From: an uncultured Bacteroides sp.
Lineage (GTDB): Bacteria > Bacteroidota > Bacteroidia > Bacteroidales > Bacteroidaceae
Assembly: GCA_949296855.1 (NCBI GenBank)
Contig: CASFRN010000159.1
Span: forward strand, 1-48,351
Direction: 5' to 3'
DNA length: 48,351 nt
Notes under the pieces: model-generated
The model's database searches: none
What the model saw: only the letters and a program-made list of their open reading frames with translations
Told to the model about the DNA's origin: nothing
Shown: one piece after another, positions 9,822-18,032 of the stretch
How positions within the stretch are numbered: position 1 is the stretch's first letter
Layout: each line of letters begins with the position of its first letter
Made by a program: the position numbers and the translations under genes

Positions 9822-9893
9822 GAAACGCGGATTTTCGCAGATTAGCGCAGATAGAATTAATAATTAAATTATAATCTGCGGAAATCCGCGTTC
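9822..9893. repeat. AACGCAGATT-type palindromic repeat, copy 1
   Basis: The left arm 9822-9852 is made of 10-bp units (ACGCGGATT, TTCGCAGATT, AGCGCAGAT). A short AT-only loop follows, then the right arm (about 9871-9893) inverted. The loop and inner arm are nearly identical to those of copy 4 (17949-18032), which indicates recent duplication. Confidence 0.85.
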
Positions 9894-9927
9894 TAAAAAC
9901 AGATAATAACATTATTAATATTAATTC

Positions 9928-11247
9928 ATGGAACAGAATCCTTTATCATTATACGAACTGAATGCCTTAGTGTGCCAAAGCGTGCGCTTGTCCATGCCCG
10001 ACGCCTATTGGGTGCAGACGGAACTGAGCGATGTGCGCACCAATTATTCGGGACATTGCTATGTGGAGTTTGTGCAGAAAGACCCGAGAAGTAACGCTTT
10101 GCTGGCCAAGGCGCGGGGCATCATCTGGAGCAATGTGTTCTGCAACCTGAAGCCTTATTTCGAGCGCGAGACCGGACAGGCGTTTGTGGCTGGGCTGAAG
10201 GTGCTGGTAAAGGTAACGGTCGATTTCCACGAACTATACGGCTATTCGCTTACGGTATCCGATATTGACCCTACTTACACGTTGGGCGACATGGCGAGGC
10301 GGAGGAAGGAAATTCTCCGACGTTTGGAAGAAGAAGGCGTGCTTACATTAAATAAGGAGTTGGAACTGCCCGAACTTGCCCAGCGCATTGCCGTAATCTC
10401 TTCGCCCACGGCGGCTGGCTATGGAGACTTTTGCGACCAGTTGGAGCGTAATGCTTTTGGCTTTGCGTTCTATACCAAATTGTTTCCGGCAATCATGCAA
10501 GGCGAGCAGGTAGAGGCTTCTATCATCCGTGCCTTAGACCGGATAAATGCCGAACACGGACGTTGGGACGTGGTGGTGATTATCCGGGGAGGAGGAGCTG
10601 CTTCCGACTTGTCGGGCTTCGATACGTATGAACTGGCTACCAATTGCGCCCAGTTCCCTTTGCCTATCCTTACAGGAATCGGTCACGAGCGGGATGATAC
10701 GGTCATAGACGCGGTGGCTCATACGCGTGTAAAGACGCCTACCGCTGCCGCCGAGTTCTTAATCAATCATTTGCGCAAGACCGCCGAACGGTTGGAGGGG
10801 TACGCTTCGTTCTTCGCTCAAGAAGTGCCCGACTGGCTTAACAGGCAAAAGGAGCGGTTGGAACGGTGGGTGGCACGCATTCCGGCACGGGTGCAAATGC
10901 GCATCCAAAACGAAGGATTCCGTCAAGAACGGCTGATGAAGCGCATCCACTTAGCATGGCAGACCCGATTGATGCGCGAGACTTACCGCCTGCAACTTGA
11001 AAACCGGATAAGCATTGCCTTGCAGTCCCGTCTGACGCGGGAAAGCCAGCATTTGCGCCTGTTGGAGCAACAGGTCAAGTCGGCATCTCCCGACCTTTTG
11101 TTGGCGCGCGGATACAGCATCACCCTGAAAGACGGGAAAGCCGTGACCGATGCCTCTGCTCTCCGTCCGGGCGATGAAGTGGTGACCCGTGTGGCGAAAG
11201 GAACGTTTAAAAGCATTATCTCATCCACCACAGATTACACAGATTGA
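9928..11247 (+). CDS. xseA: Exodeoxyribonuclease VII large subunit
   Basis: Catalytic subunit of ExoVII, which degrades single-stranded DNA to oligonucleotides in repair. The protein is 439 aa. It has an N-terminal OB fold (about residues 10-110, YWVQTELSDVRTNYSGHCY) and the catalytic core with GYGDFCDQL, IIRGGGAASDLSGFDTYELA and GIGHERDDTVIDAVAH. The middle is a long coiled coil rich in R/E/Q. The final residues, SSTTDYTD, and the stop codon are encoded by the left arm of a CACCACAGATTACACAGATT repeat, so the C-terminus is probably not ancestral. xseB follows after 88 bases, which the same repeat fills. Confidence 0.93.
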   Translation: MEQNPLSLYELNALVCQSVRLSMPDAYWVQTELSDVRTNYSGHCYVEFVQKDPRSNALLAKARGIIWSNVFCNLKPYFERETGQAFVAGLKVLVKVTVDFHELYGYSLTVSDIDPTYTLGDMARRRKEILRRLEEEGVLTLNKELELPELAQRIAVISSPTAAGYGDFCDQLERNAFGFAFYTKLFPAIMQGEQVEASIIRALDRINAEHGRWDVVVIIRGGGAASDLSGFDTYELATNCAQFPLPILTGIGHERDDTVIDAVAHTRVKTPTAAAEFLINHLRKTAERLEGYASFFAQEVPDWLNRQKERLERWVARIPARVQMRIQNEGFRQERLMKRIHLAWQTRLMRETYRLQLENRISIALQSRLTRESQHLRLLEQQVKSASPDLLLARGYSITLKDGKAVTDASALRPGDEVVTRVAKGTFKSIISSTTDYTD

Positions 11248-11319
11248 AATAATTAAATTTGCCACAAGAAGCACAGAATCATACAATAATAATTTTGCTA
11301 ATTTGTGTAATCTGTGGTG
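11226..11319. repeat. CCACAGATTACACAGATT palindrome between xseA and xseB
   Basis: The left arm CACCACAGATTACACAGATT (11226-11245) overlaps the end of xseA. The right arm is at 11300-11319, reading ...TGTGTAATCTGTGGTG. The AT-rich interior also holds CACAAGAAGCACAGAA. It is related in design to the AACGCAGATT family. Confidence 0.8.
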
Positions 11320-11335
11320 AAAACAAAGAAACAAT

Positions 11336-11530
11336 ATGGCAACAAAGAAAGAAACCTACACCGAAGCGATGAAGCGCCTGGAGGCGATTGTGTCGCAAAT
11401 TGAGAGCAACGAACTGGACATCGACGAGCTGGCGAACCGCCTGAAGGAAGCGCAACGCCTGATAAAATATTGTAGAGAAAAACTCTACAAAGCCGATGAG
11501 GAGATTAAAAAAATGCTCGAAGAAGGGTAA
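11336..11530 (+). CDS. xseB: Exodeoxyribonuclease VII small subunit
   Basis: Small regulatory subunit that binds the coiled coil of XseA. The protein is 64 aa and helical, with the family core YTEAMKRLEAIVSQIESNEL and a second helix ending KADEEIKKMLEEG. Length and charge pattern are normal for XseB. It lies 88 bases after xseA on the same strand; in most genomes the two are closer or overlap, and here a palindromic repeat has entered the gap. Confidence 0.92.
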   Translation: MATKKETYTEAMKRLEAIVSQIESNELDIDELANRLKEAQRLIKYCREKLYKADEEIKKMLEEG

Positions 11531-11555
11531 AATGATGAAAAAAATGCCGAATGAA

Positions 11556-11586
11556 TTGGATATTGTAAATATAAACCGTACTTTTG
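11556..11586 (+). promoter_or_regulatory. Promoter upstream of ilvE
   Basis: TTGG at 11556-11559 and TACTTTTG at 11579-11586, spaced by 19 bases, match the Bacteroides -33/-7 pair. A repeat (11600-11735) fills most of the leader before the ilvE ATG. Confidence 0.5.
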
Positions 11587-11599
11587 TTTCCATTGAAAA

Positions 11600-11735
11600 T
11601 TCACCACAGATTACACGGATTAAAATAATTAATAATGAACAATTAATAGTTAATAACGACAGGCGAAAAACACATACCGTTGTTCATTATTCACTTTTAA
11701 TTATTAATTTTTTAAATCTGTGTAATCTGTGGTGA
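11600..11735. repeat. Nested CCACAGATTACACGGATT palindrome before ilvE
   Basis: The outer arms are TTCACCACAGATTACACGG (from 11600) and the inverted copy ending GTAATCTGTGGTGAA (about 11721-11735). A second inverted repeat sits inside: AATTAATAATGAACAA from 11628, and its complement around 11679-11710. It appears to be one repeat inserted in the loop of another. Confidence 0.8.
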
Positions 11736-11777
11736 ACCTGAAAACGGAAACATTAACATTAAAATATAGATTATCGT

Positions 11778-12797
11778 ATGAAAGAAATCGATTGGGCTAA
11801 TCTGCCGTTCGGGTATATGAAGACAGATTACAACGTGCGTTGCTATTACCGCGACGGCAAATGGGGAGAATTGGAACTGTGTTCGGAAGAAACGCTGAAT
11901 ATCCACATGGCGGCTACTTGCTTGCACTACGGGCAAGAGGCGTTCGAAGGATTGAAGGCATTCCGCGGCAAGGACGGCAAAATCCGTGTGTTCCGTCCGC
12001 AAGCCAATGCCGAGCGTTTGCAAAGCACCTGCCGGGGTATCTTGATGCCCGAACTTCCCACCGAGTTGTTTTGCGAAGCCGTGCGCAAGGTGGTAAAAGC
12101 GAACGAACGTTTCATTCCGCCTTACGAAAGCGGTGCCGCTCTTTATATCCGTCCGTTGCTCATCGGTACGGGAGTGCAGGTAGGCGTTCATCCGGCAAGC
12201 GAATATTTGTTCGTTATCTTTGTCACTCCGGTAGGACCGTACTTTAAGGGAGGCTTCGCCACCAACTCGTATGTGATTATCCGTGAGTTCGACCGTGCCG
12301 CTCCGCTCGGTACAGGTACGTATAAGGTGGGCGGAAACTATGCAGCCAGCCTTCGTGCCAACAAAATGGCGCACGATGCAGGCTATGCGTGCGAGTTCTA
12401 CCTCGACGCCAAGGAAAAGAAATATATCGACGAATGCGGTGCAGCCAATTTCTTCGGCATCAAGGACAATACTTACGTCACTCCGCTCTCTACTTCTATT
12501 CTTCCGTCTATCACCAACAAGAGCTTGATGCAATTAGCGGAAGATATGGGCTTGAAAGTAGAACGCCGTCCCATCCCCGAAGAAGAACTGGAGACCTTCG
12601 AAGAAGCCGGAGCGTGCGGCACAGCGGCGGTCATCAGCCCGATAGAGCGCATCGACGACTTAGAGAACCACAAATCTTACGTCATCTCGAAAGACGGTAA
12701 GCCGGGTCCCATCAGCGAAAAGCTTTATCACAAGCTTCGTGCCATTCAGTATGGTGACGAACCTGACCCATACGGATGGGTGATGACGATAGAATGA
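11778..12797 (+). CDS. ilvE: Branched-chain amino acid aminotransferase
   Basis: PLP fold-type IV transaminase for the last step of leucine, isoleucine and valine synthesis. The protein is 339 aa and carries the family motifs GQEAFEGLKAFRGKDG (about 53-68), LYIRPLLIGTG and the PLP lysine K183 in GTGTYKVGGNYAASL. CGAANFFGIK and CGTAAVISPI are present near the C-terminus. The length fits the longer BCAT2-like class typical of Bacteroidetes. It is transcribed alone, facing a GHL10 gene, with a palindromic terminator between them. Confidence 0.94.
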   Translation: MKEIDWANLPFGYMKTDYNVRCYYRDGKWGELELCSEETLNIHMAATCLHYGQEAFEGLKAFRGKDGKIRVFRPQANAERLQSTCRGILMPELPTELFCEAVRKVVKANERFIPPYESGAALYIRPLLIGTGVQVGVHPASEYLFVIFVTPVGPYFKGGFATNSYVIIREFDRAAPLGTGTYKVGGNYAASLRANKMAHDAGYACEFYLDAKEKKYIDECGAANFFGIKDNTYVTPLSTSILPSITNKSLMQLAEDMGLKVERRPIPEEELETFEEAGACGTAAVISPIERIDDLENHKSYVISKDGKPGPISEKLYHKLRAIQYGDEPDPYGWVMTIE

Positions 12798-12818
12798 CAT
12801 TTATTTGCCAATAAAACA

Positions 12819-12877
12819 GAAAACACAGGATACACAGAAAGACATAGATTTTAATCTGTGTAAATCCTGTGTTTTTT
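12819..12877. terminator. CACAGGATACACAGA palindrome between convergent genes
   Basis: AAACACAGGATACACAGA (about 12820-12838) pairs with TCTGTGTAAATCCTGTGTTT (about 12854-12873), and T tracts follow. It probably terminates both ilvE and the opposing gene. It shares the short-tandem-unit design of the other palindromes. Confidence 0.75.
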
Positions 12878-12895
12878 TGTGTCATTTGTGTGCTA

Positions 12896-14383
12896 TCAGA
12901 ATTCACTTTGTGTCTTGATTTCAATAAAAAACTCCACCGCTCCGCTTTCGTTCCCGCACCGGTCTACGGCGGTTATCGCCCAATACAGATACTCTTGCCA
13001 GGGCACTTCGGGCACGTAGGTATAGGTGGTGTCCTCGATGCGTGAGGCAATCAGGTTTGCCGGGTTATCGGTGTCTACCGGATAAGTGTCGGAGGCATAG
13101 AGGCGGTAATATACCGGAGAAAGGTTGTCGGTTGAGGCTTTCCATTGGAAACGTATGCCTCGGTCCAAAAGCGTAAAGGAGGGGCTTGAGGGCTTAGCCG
13201 GAGCGATGCTGTCGGTCCATGTCATAGGGGGCGTTACGGCGGGAAGCGGGTAGAAATGTTGCTTTAGTTCATTGAAAATCCCTTTCGTGTTGTCGAGCAA
13301 GAAGCGGGTGCGGAAATAGGCTTGCCCGTCCAGTCCGATGGTACGGATGAAATAGATTTGGCGCACCACTTCGTCCAGCTTCCAATTCAGTTCCGACGGG
13401 TGCAGGAAATAGATGCCCAGTCCGGGTATAATCCAGCGTCCGTTCTTGTTTTCTTCCCAGTCGAGGGCAAACGGGTAAAAATGGTTTCCTTGGAAATACA
13501 TCATCGGGAATAGCGCGTCATGAATGCCTTCACGGAGCCATTGCTGGGCGTCTTGGTACACTTCTTCGTAGGCATTCCAGCCTTGCGAGGAATAGCGTCC
13601 GGTGTCTCGGTATTTCCCTATGGGCGAGCTGCTTACCTTTACCCAAGGTTTGAGCCGTTTGGTCTCGGTATAGATTCTCCGCACGATGCGGGTGATGTTG
13701 TTCCGCCTCCATTGTTTTAGGTCTTGTCTTTTTCCGTATTTGCGGTAGGTGGCTTGGTCGGGGAAGCGTTCTCCTTGCTCCGGATAGCGGATATAGTCGA
13801 GGTGGATGCCGTCTACGTCATATCCCGATACGATTTCGCGCACGATGCTTGCTAAATAATCGTCCACCGCAGGATTGCCGGGGTCTAAATACCAGCTTCC
13901 TTTGAATTGCTTGCAGAGCGACGGGTGTTTCCGGTTTAAGGCGTTTCTTCCCAATGTCCGTACCTGACGGGCGTTGCCGATGGGGATAGCGACTATCCAC
14001 GCATGCAGTTCCATTCCTCGTTTATGGCATTCTTCGATGGCGAACCGGAGCGGGTCGTACCCCGGATTCCGTCCTTCTGTGCCCGTAAGTGATTCGGCAA
14101 ACGGTTCGAATGCCGAGGGGTAAACCACGTCTCCCCGTAGGCGTGTCTGAAACAGGACGGTATTGAAATGGGCTTGTTGCAATTCGTCTAAGATGCGGCA
14201 TAACTCTTCTTTTTGTTTTTGGATGCCGGATGCGGACGTGGCTTTTGCCGAGGGCCAGTCCATGCCTCCCAAGGTGGTGAGCCACGTGGCGCGTATCTCG
14301 TGTTTCGGTGCCGTTTGAGCGAAGGCGGCAAGGAAGGGAAGAAGCAGCAGGGAAAAAATCGTATATCGTAGCTTGTGTGTCAT
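12896..14383 (-). CDS. GHL10-type glycoside hydrolase-like protein (YngK/DUF187 family)
   Basis: Exported hydrolase-like protein of 495 aa. A signal peptide (about residues 1-22, ending AAFAQ) is followed by a TIM-barrel domain with the family signatures EIRATWLTTLGGMDWP, VLFQTRLRGDVVYPS, YDPLRFAIEECHKRGMELHAW and VDGIHLDYIRYP. The C-terminal roughly 90 residues form a fibronectin type III-like domain (FTLLDRGIRFQWKASTDN... WAITAVDRCGNES). Proteins of this family are predicted to act on cell-wall or exopolysaccharide glycans; the substrate is unproven. Expressed alone from a promoter diverging from the outer-membrane gene. Confidence 0.85.
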   Translation of the reverse strand: MTHKLRYTIFSLLLLPFLAAFAQTAPKHEIRATWLTTLGGMDWPSAKATSASGIQKQKEELCRILDELQQAHFNTVLFQTRLRGDVVYPSAFEPFAESLTGTEGRNPGYDPLRFAIEECHKRGMELHAWIVAIPIGNARQVRTLGRNALNRKHPSLCKQFKGSWYLDPGNPAVDDYLASIVREIVSGYDVDGIHLDYIRYPEQGERFPDQATYRKYGKRQDLKQWRRNNITRIVRRIYTETKRLKPWVKVSSSPIGKYRDTGRYSSQGWNAYEEVYQDAQQWLREGIHDALFPMMYFQGNHFYPFALDWEENKNGRWIIPGLGIYFLHPSELNWKLDEVVRQIYFIRTIGLDGQAYFRTRFLLDNTKGIFNELKQHFYPLPAVTPPMTWTDSIAPAKPSSPSFTLLDRGIRFQWKASTDNLSPVYYRLYASDTYPVDTDNPANLIASRIEDTTYTYVPEVPWQEYLYWAITAVDRCGNESGAVEFFIEIKTQSEF

Positions 14384-14403
14384 GTCTGATGTTTTTTAGG
14401 CGG

Positions 14404-14412
14404 GCAAAGATA
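14404..14412 (-). promoter_or_regulatory. -7 promoter box of the GHL10 gene
   Basis: On the minus strand TATCTTTGC, a full match to TAnnTTTG, 21 bases before the ATG. Confidence 0.6.
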
Positions 14413-14432
14413 CAAACATTTTTCTTTTTTAT

Positions 14433-14440
14433 TACTTTTG
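14433..14440 (+). promoter_or_regulatory. -7 promoter box upstream of the outer-membrane gene
   Basis: TACTTTTG matches TAnnTTTG; the palindromic repeat 14469-14556 lies between it and the ATG at 14579. Confidence 0.5.
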
Positions 14441-14468
14441 CGGGCGATGTTTATATATGTGTTTTATT

Positions 14469-14556
14469 GAAACGCAGATTAACGCGGATTTTCGCGGATT
14501 AAAAATTGTAGATTAGTTAATTAAAAATAGCGTTAATCTGCGGGAATCTGCGTTTC
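14469..14556. repeat. AACGCAGATT-type palindromic repeat, copy 2
   Basis: The left arm 14469-14500 is three 10-bp units (AACGCAGATT, AACGCGGATT, TTCGCGGATT). The 29-nt loop is AT-rich, and the right arm 14530-14556 is the inverted copy. Confidence 0.88.
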
Positions 14557-14578
14557 AAAAAGCGGTAAAGATAATAGT

Positions 14579-15826
14579 ATGAAAAAGCAAATTGTATTGT
14601 TGGCAGCCCTGTTAGGAGGAACATTGGCGGGGCATGCGCAGAAGAAAGGGTTCGACTATAAGTTTTACGGGCAAGTGCGTACCGATTTGTTTTACAATAG
14701 CCGGTCGAACTCGGAGACGGTGGACGGATTGTTCTACATGTATCCGCTTGATGAGGTGAAGGACCCGAACGGGAACGACCTGAACAAGAACGGGAATAGC
14801 GATTTCTATACCCTTTACACCCGTTTGGGCGTAGACGTGACCGGACCGATGTTAGGCAAGGCAAAGACTTCGGCAAAGGTGGAGGTGGATTTCCGCGGCT
14901 CAGGCACTACGTATTCGCTCTTCCGCATCCGCCACGTGTATTTCAATCTCGACTGGGGCAAGTCGGCATTGCTGGTCGGACAGACTTGGCATCCGCTTTA
15001 TGGCGATGTGGCTCCCGAAATATTAAACCTGAACATGGGCGCGCCTTACCAGCCCTTCAGCCGTGCTCCGCAAATCCGCTATCGGTTTACTTCGAAGAGT
15101 TTCCAGTTGACCGCCGCCGCTATTTGGCAATCGCAATACCTTTCGGTGGGTCCTAACGGGAATGCGCCGGGCACTACCGCTACCCGCAAGCATCAGGATT
15201 TCATCAAGTGGAGCTGCGTTCCGGAGTTTTATTTGGGCATGAATTACAAGAAGCCGGGGCTGATAGCCGGAGCGGGCGTTCATTTGAGTTCTATCACGCC
15301 GCGCACCCAGTCGGAAACCGACCACGGGACGTATCATGTAGACGAACGCATCACGGGCATTTCGGGCGAAGCGCACGTGAAATACACGCATCGTGACTGG
15401 CTGGTGGCGGCTAAAACCGTGTTGGGCACCAACCTTACCCAAGCCAGCACCGTAGGCGGATACGGCATCCGGAGCATCAATGGTGAAACGGGTGAGCAGA
15501 CGTATGCGCCTCTCCGTACGTCTACCACGTGGGTGAACGTGGCATACGGCAAGACGTGGCGTCCGGCGTTGTTCTTCGGCTATCTGAAAGGATTGGGCGC
15601 GGCAAAGGATGTACCCTACGGAACATTGGGTACGGGCACCACGCTCGACCAGCTTTTCACGGGTACCGCCGAGCTGACTTATAACCGTCCGCATTGGAAA
15701 TTCGGAGCCGAATACTCGGTGTGCAACGCTTGGTATGGCGATGATTTCAATGCGAAAGCCAAAGCCCTTTCGTCACATTCGGTGTTGAACCATCGTTTGG
15801 TGTTGACTGCTATCTTTCAGTTTTAG
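14579..15826 (+). CDS. Outer-membrane beta-barrel protein, porin-like
   Basis: The protein is 415 aa. It has a signal peptide (about residues 1-20, ending GHAQ) and ends in Phe after alternating hydrophobic residues (LVLTAIFQF), the classic signal for barrel insertion. The body has many amphipathic strands (FYGQVRTDLFYNSR, RIRHVYFNLDW, ALLVGQTWHPLYGD). It resembles DcaP/porin-type channels, but I do not recognise a named family. It stands between the GHL10 gene and a CE1 esterase; a joint role in glycan handling is possible but unproven. The palindromic repeat just before the ATG would lie in its leader. Confidence 0.75.
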   Translation: MKKQIVLLAALLGGTLAGHAQKKGFDYKFYGQVRTDLFYNSRSNSETVDGLFYMYPLDEVKDPNGNDLNKNGNSDFYTLYTRLGVDVTGPMLGKAKTSAKVEVDFRGSGTTYSLFRIRHVYFNLDWGKSALLVGQTWHPLYGDVAPEILNLNMGAPYQPFSRAPQIRYRFTSKSFQLTAAAIWQSQYLSVGPNGNAPGTTATRKHQDFIKWSCVPEFYLGMNYKKPGLIAGAGVHLSSITPRTQSETDHGTYHVDERITGISGEAHVKYTHRDWLVAAKTVLGTNLTQASTVGGYGIRSINGETGEQTYAPLRTSTTWVNVAYGKTWRPALFFGYLKGLGAAKDVPYGTLGTGTTLDQLFTGTAELTYNRPHWKFGAEYSVCNAWYGDDFNAKAKALSSHSVLNHRLVLTAIFQF

Positions 15827-15999
15827 AGCCTGTTTACATTTTGCTCAGGTTTATTTTGAGGATTGTTTTCGAGGATGTTCTTCTGATTTTATAAGGAGGA
15901 TAGCGGGCTATCTGACGCATAAAATCGGGAAAACAGACCGGAAACAAACTCAAAAGAGACCTGATAATACAACTTTGTCGGAAAATTTAAACAGGCTCT
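15825..15999. repeat. 175-bp inverted-repeat element (MITE-like)
   Basis: It begins AGAGCCTGTTTACATTTT (15825-15842) and ends AAATTTAAACAGGCTCT (to 15999), which are inverted copies. The middle has no open frame of note. It starts inside the stop codon region of the outer-membrane gene and lies before the esterase gene. The right 15 bases recur exactly at 8246-8260. No clear target duplication was seen. Confidence 0.65.
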
Positions 16000-16032
16000 T
16001 AATCTTTTATAAGTTTTGTTTTTTCAAAGTAA

Positions 16033-17247
<1,215 letters not shown>

Positions 17248-17257
17248 GTTTTTTGTT

Positions 17258-17338
17258 GAAACGCAGATTAGCGCAGATTTACGCAGATTAAAAATAATAA
17301 TAAAAGTAATCCGCGAAAATCTGCGCTAATCTGCGTTT
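17258..17338. repeat. AACGCAGATT-type palindromic repeat, copy 3
   Basis: Left arm 17258-17289 (ACGCAGATTA, GCGCAGATTT, ACGCAGATTA), AT-only loop, right arm 17308-17338. It lies between the convergent esterase and LuxR genes, where it can also act as a terminator. Confidence 0.88.
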
Positions 17339-17354
17339 TAAGATAACAACAAAG

Positions 17355-17933
17355 CTATACGCTGTCGGGATTGACATATCCGTGCATGACGGCGTAGATG
17401 GCGAGGGCAGACACCGACTTGATGCCCAACTTCTCGGTGATGTTCTTGCGGTGCGAGATGACTGTAGTCAGGCTGATGTTGAGCCGTTCGGCTATCTCCT
17501 TATTAATATACCCTTTGGTTACCAATACCAATACTTCGATTTCGCGGGGCGAGAGGTCGTGCTCTGTGTTGGATATAGCGGGATGTGCATTCGGTCTGTG
17601 TCCGTAACGGCGCAGGCTGACGATGGCTTTCACCAACCAGTCTTGGGGTAAGGTGCAATCCAGTGTAGGCACAGCGTTCAGTTGAGGCTGTTCGCCAGAG
17701 GAAAGCACGATGGTTTTCGGCTTTCGTTCTAAGAAAAAAGCCGTATGTGCGAAATAGATTTGCGCCGACACGAAGTAATGGGCATACATATCGGGCGTGT
17801 CGTCTGTCAGTTGTCCGAAAGAAGCGAATGTGCGGATGACCGCATCGGGAATCAGTTCTTCGATAATCGTTCGCAGTCCGAGTGCAGCCAGCGTATTCTG
17901 TTCGATGATGGCAATTTCTGGTGTGTGTGGCAT
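17355..17933 (-). CDS. LuxR-type regulator with degenerate receiver-like domain
   Basis: DNA-binding regulator of 192 aa. The C-terminal LuxR helix-turn-helix is clear (LSPREIEVLVLVTKGYINKE, IAERLNISLTTVISHRKNI, about 125-170). The N-terminal half has the size and start of a response-regulator receiver (EIAIIEQNTLAALGLRTIIE). However, the acidic pocket reads E-Q, and the strand that should end in the phosphorylated Asp reads HYFVSAQIYF, with no Asp. It is probably phosphorylation-independent. No histidine kinase lies beside it. A palindromic repeat sits directly upstream. Target genes unknown. Confidence 0.8.
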   Translation of the reverse strand: MPHTPEIAIIEQNTLAALGLRTIIEELIPDAVIRTFASFGQLTDDTPDMYAHYFVSAQIYFAHTAFFLERKPKTIVLSSGEQPQLNAVPTLDCTLPQDWLVKAIVSLRRYGHRPNAHPAISNTEHDLSPREIEVLVLVTKGYINKEIAERLNISLTTVISHRKNITEKLGIKSVSALAIYAVMHGYVNPDSV

Positions 17934-17948
17934 AATTATTATTTTATT

Positions 17949-18032
17949 GAAACGCGGATTTTCGCAGATTTACGCAGATTAAATTAATAATTGAATTATA
18001 ATCTGCGAAAATCCGCGTTAATCTGCGTTTCA
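17949..18032. repeat. AACGCAGATT-type palindromic repeat, copy 4
   Basis: Left arm 17949-17980 (AACGCGGATT, TTCGCAGATT, TACGCAGATT), loop AAATTAATAATTGAATTAT, right arm 18000-18032. The outer TGA of the right arm, read on the minus strand, is the stop codon of the FAD oxidoreductase. Confidence 0.88.

Noticed and set aside
11496-11735. A 79-codon frame across the end of xseB and the repeat before ilvE
   Set aside because: Its second half is translated repeat (SPQITRIKII... NLCNLW); no independent signal for a gene.
11712-12533. A 273-codon minus-strand frame opposite ilvE
   Set aside because: ilvE is complete with its PLP lysine; the opposite frame ends in repeat-derived residues and has no motif.
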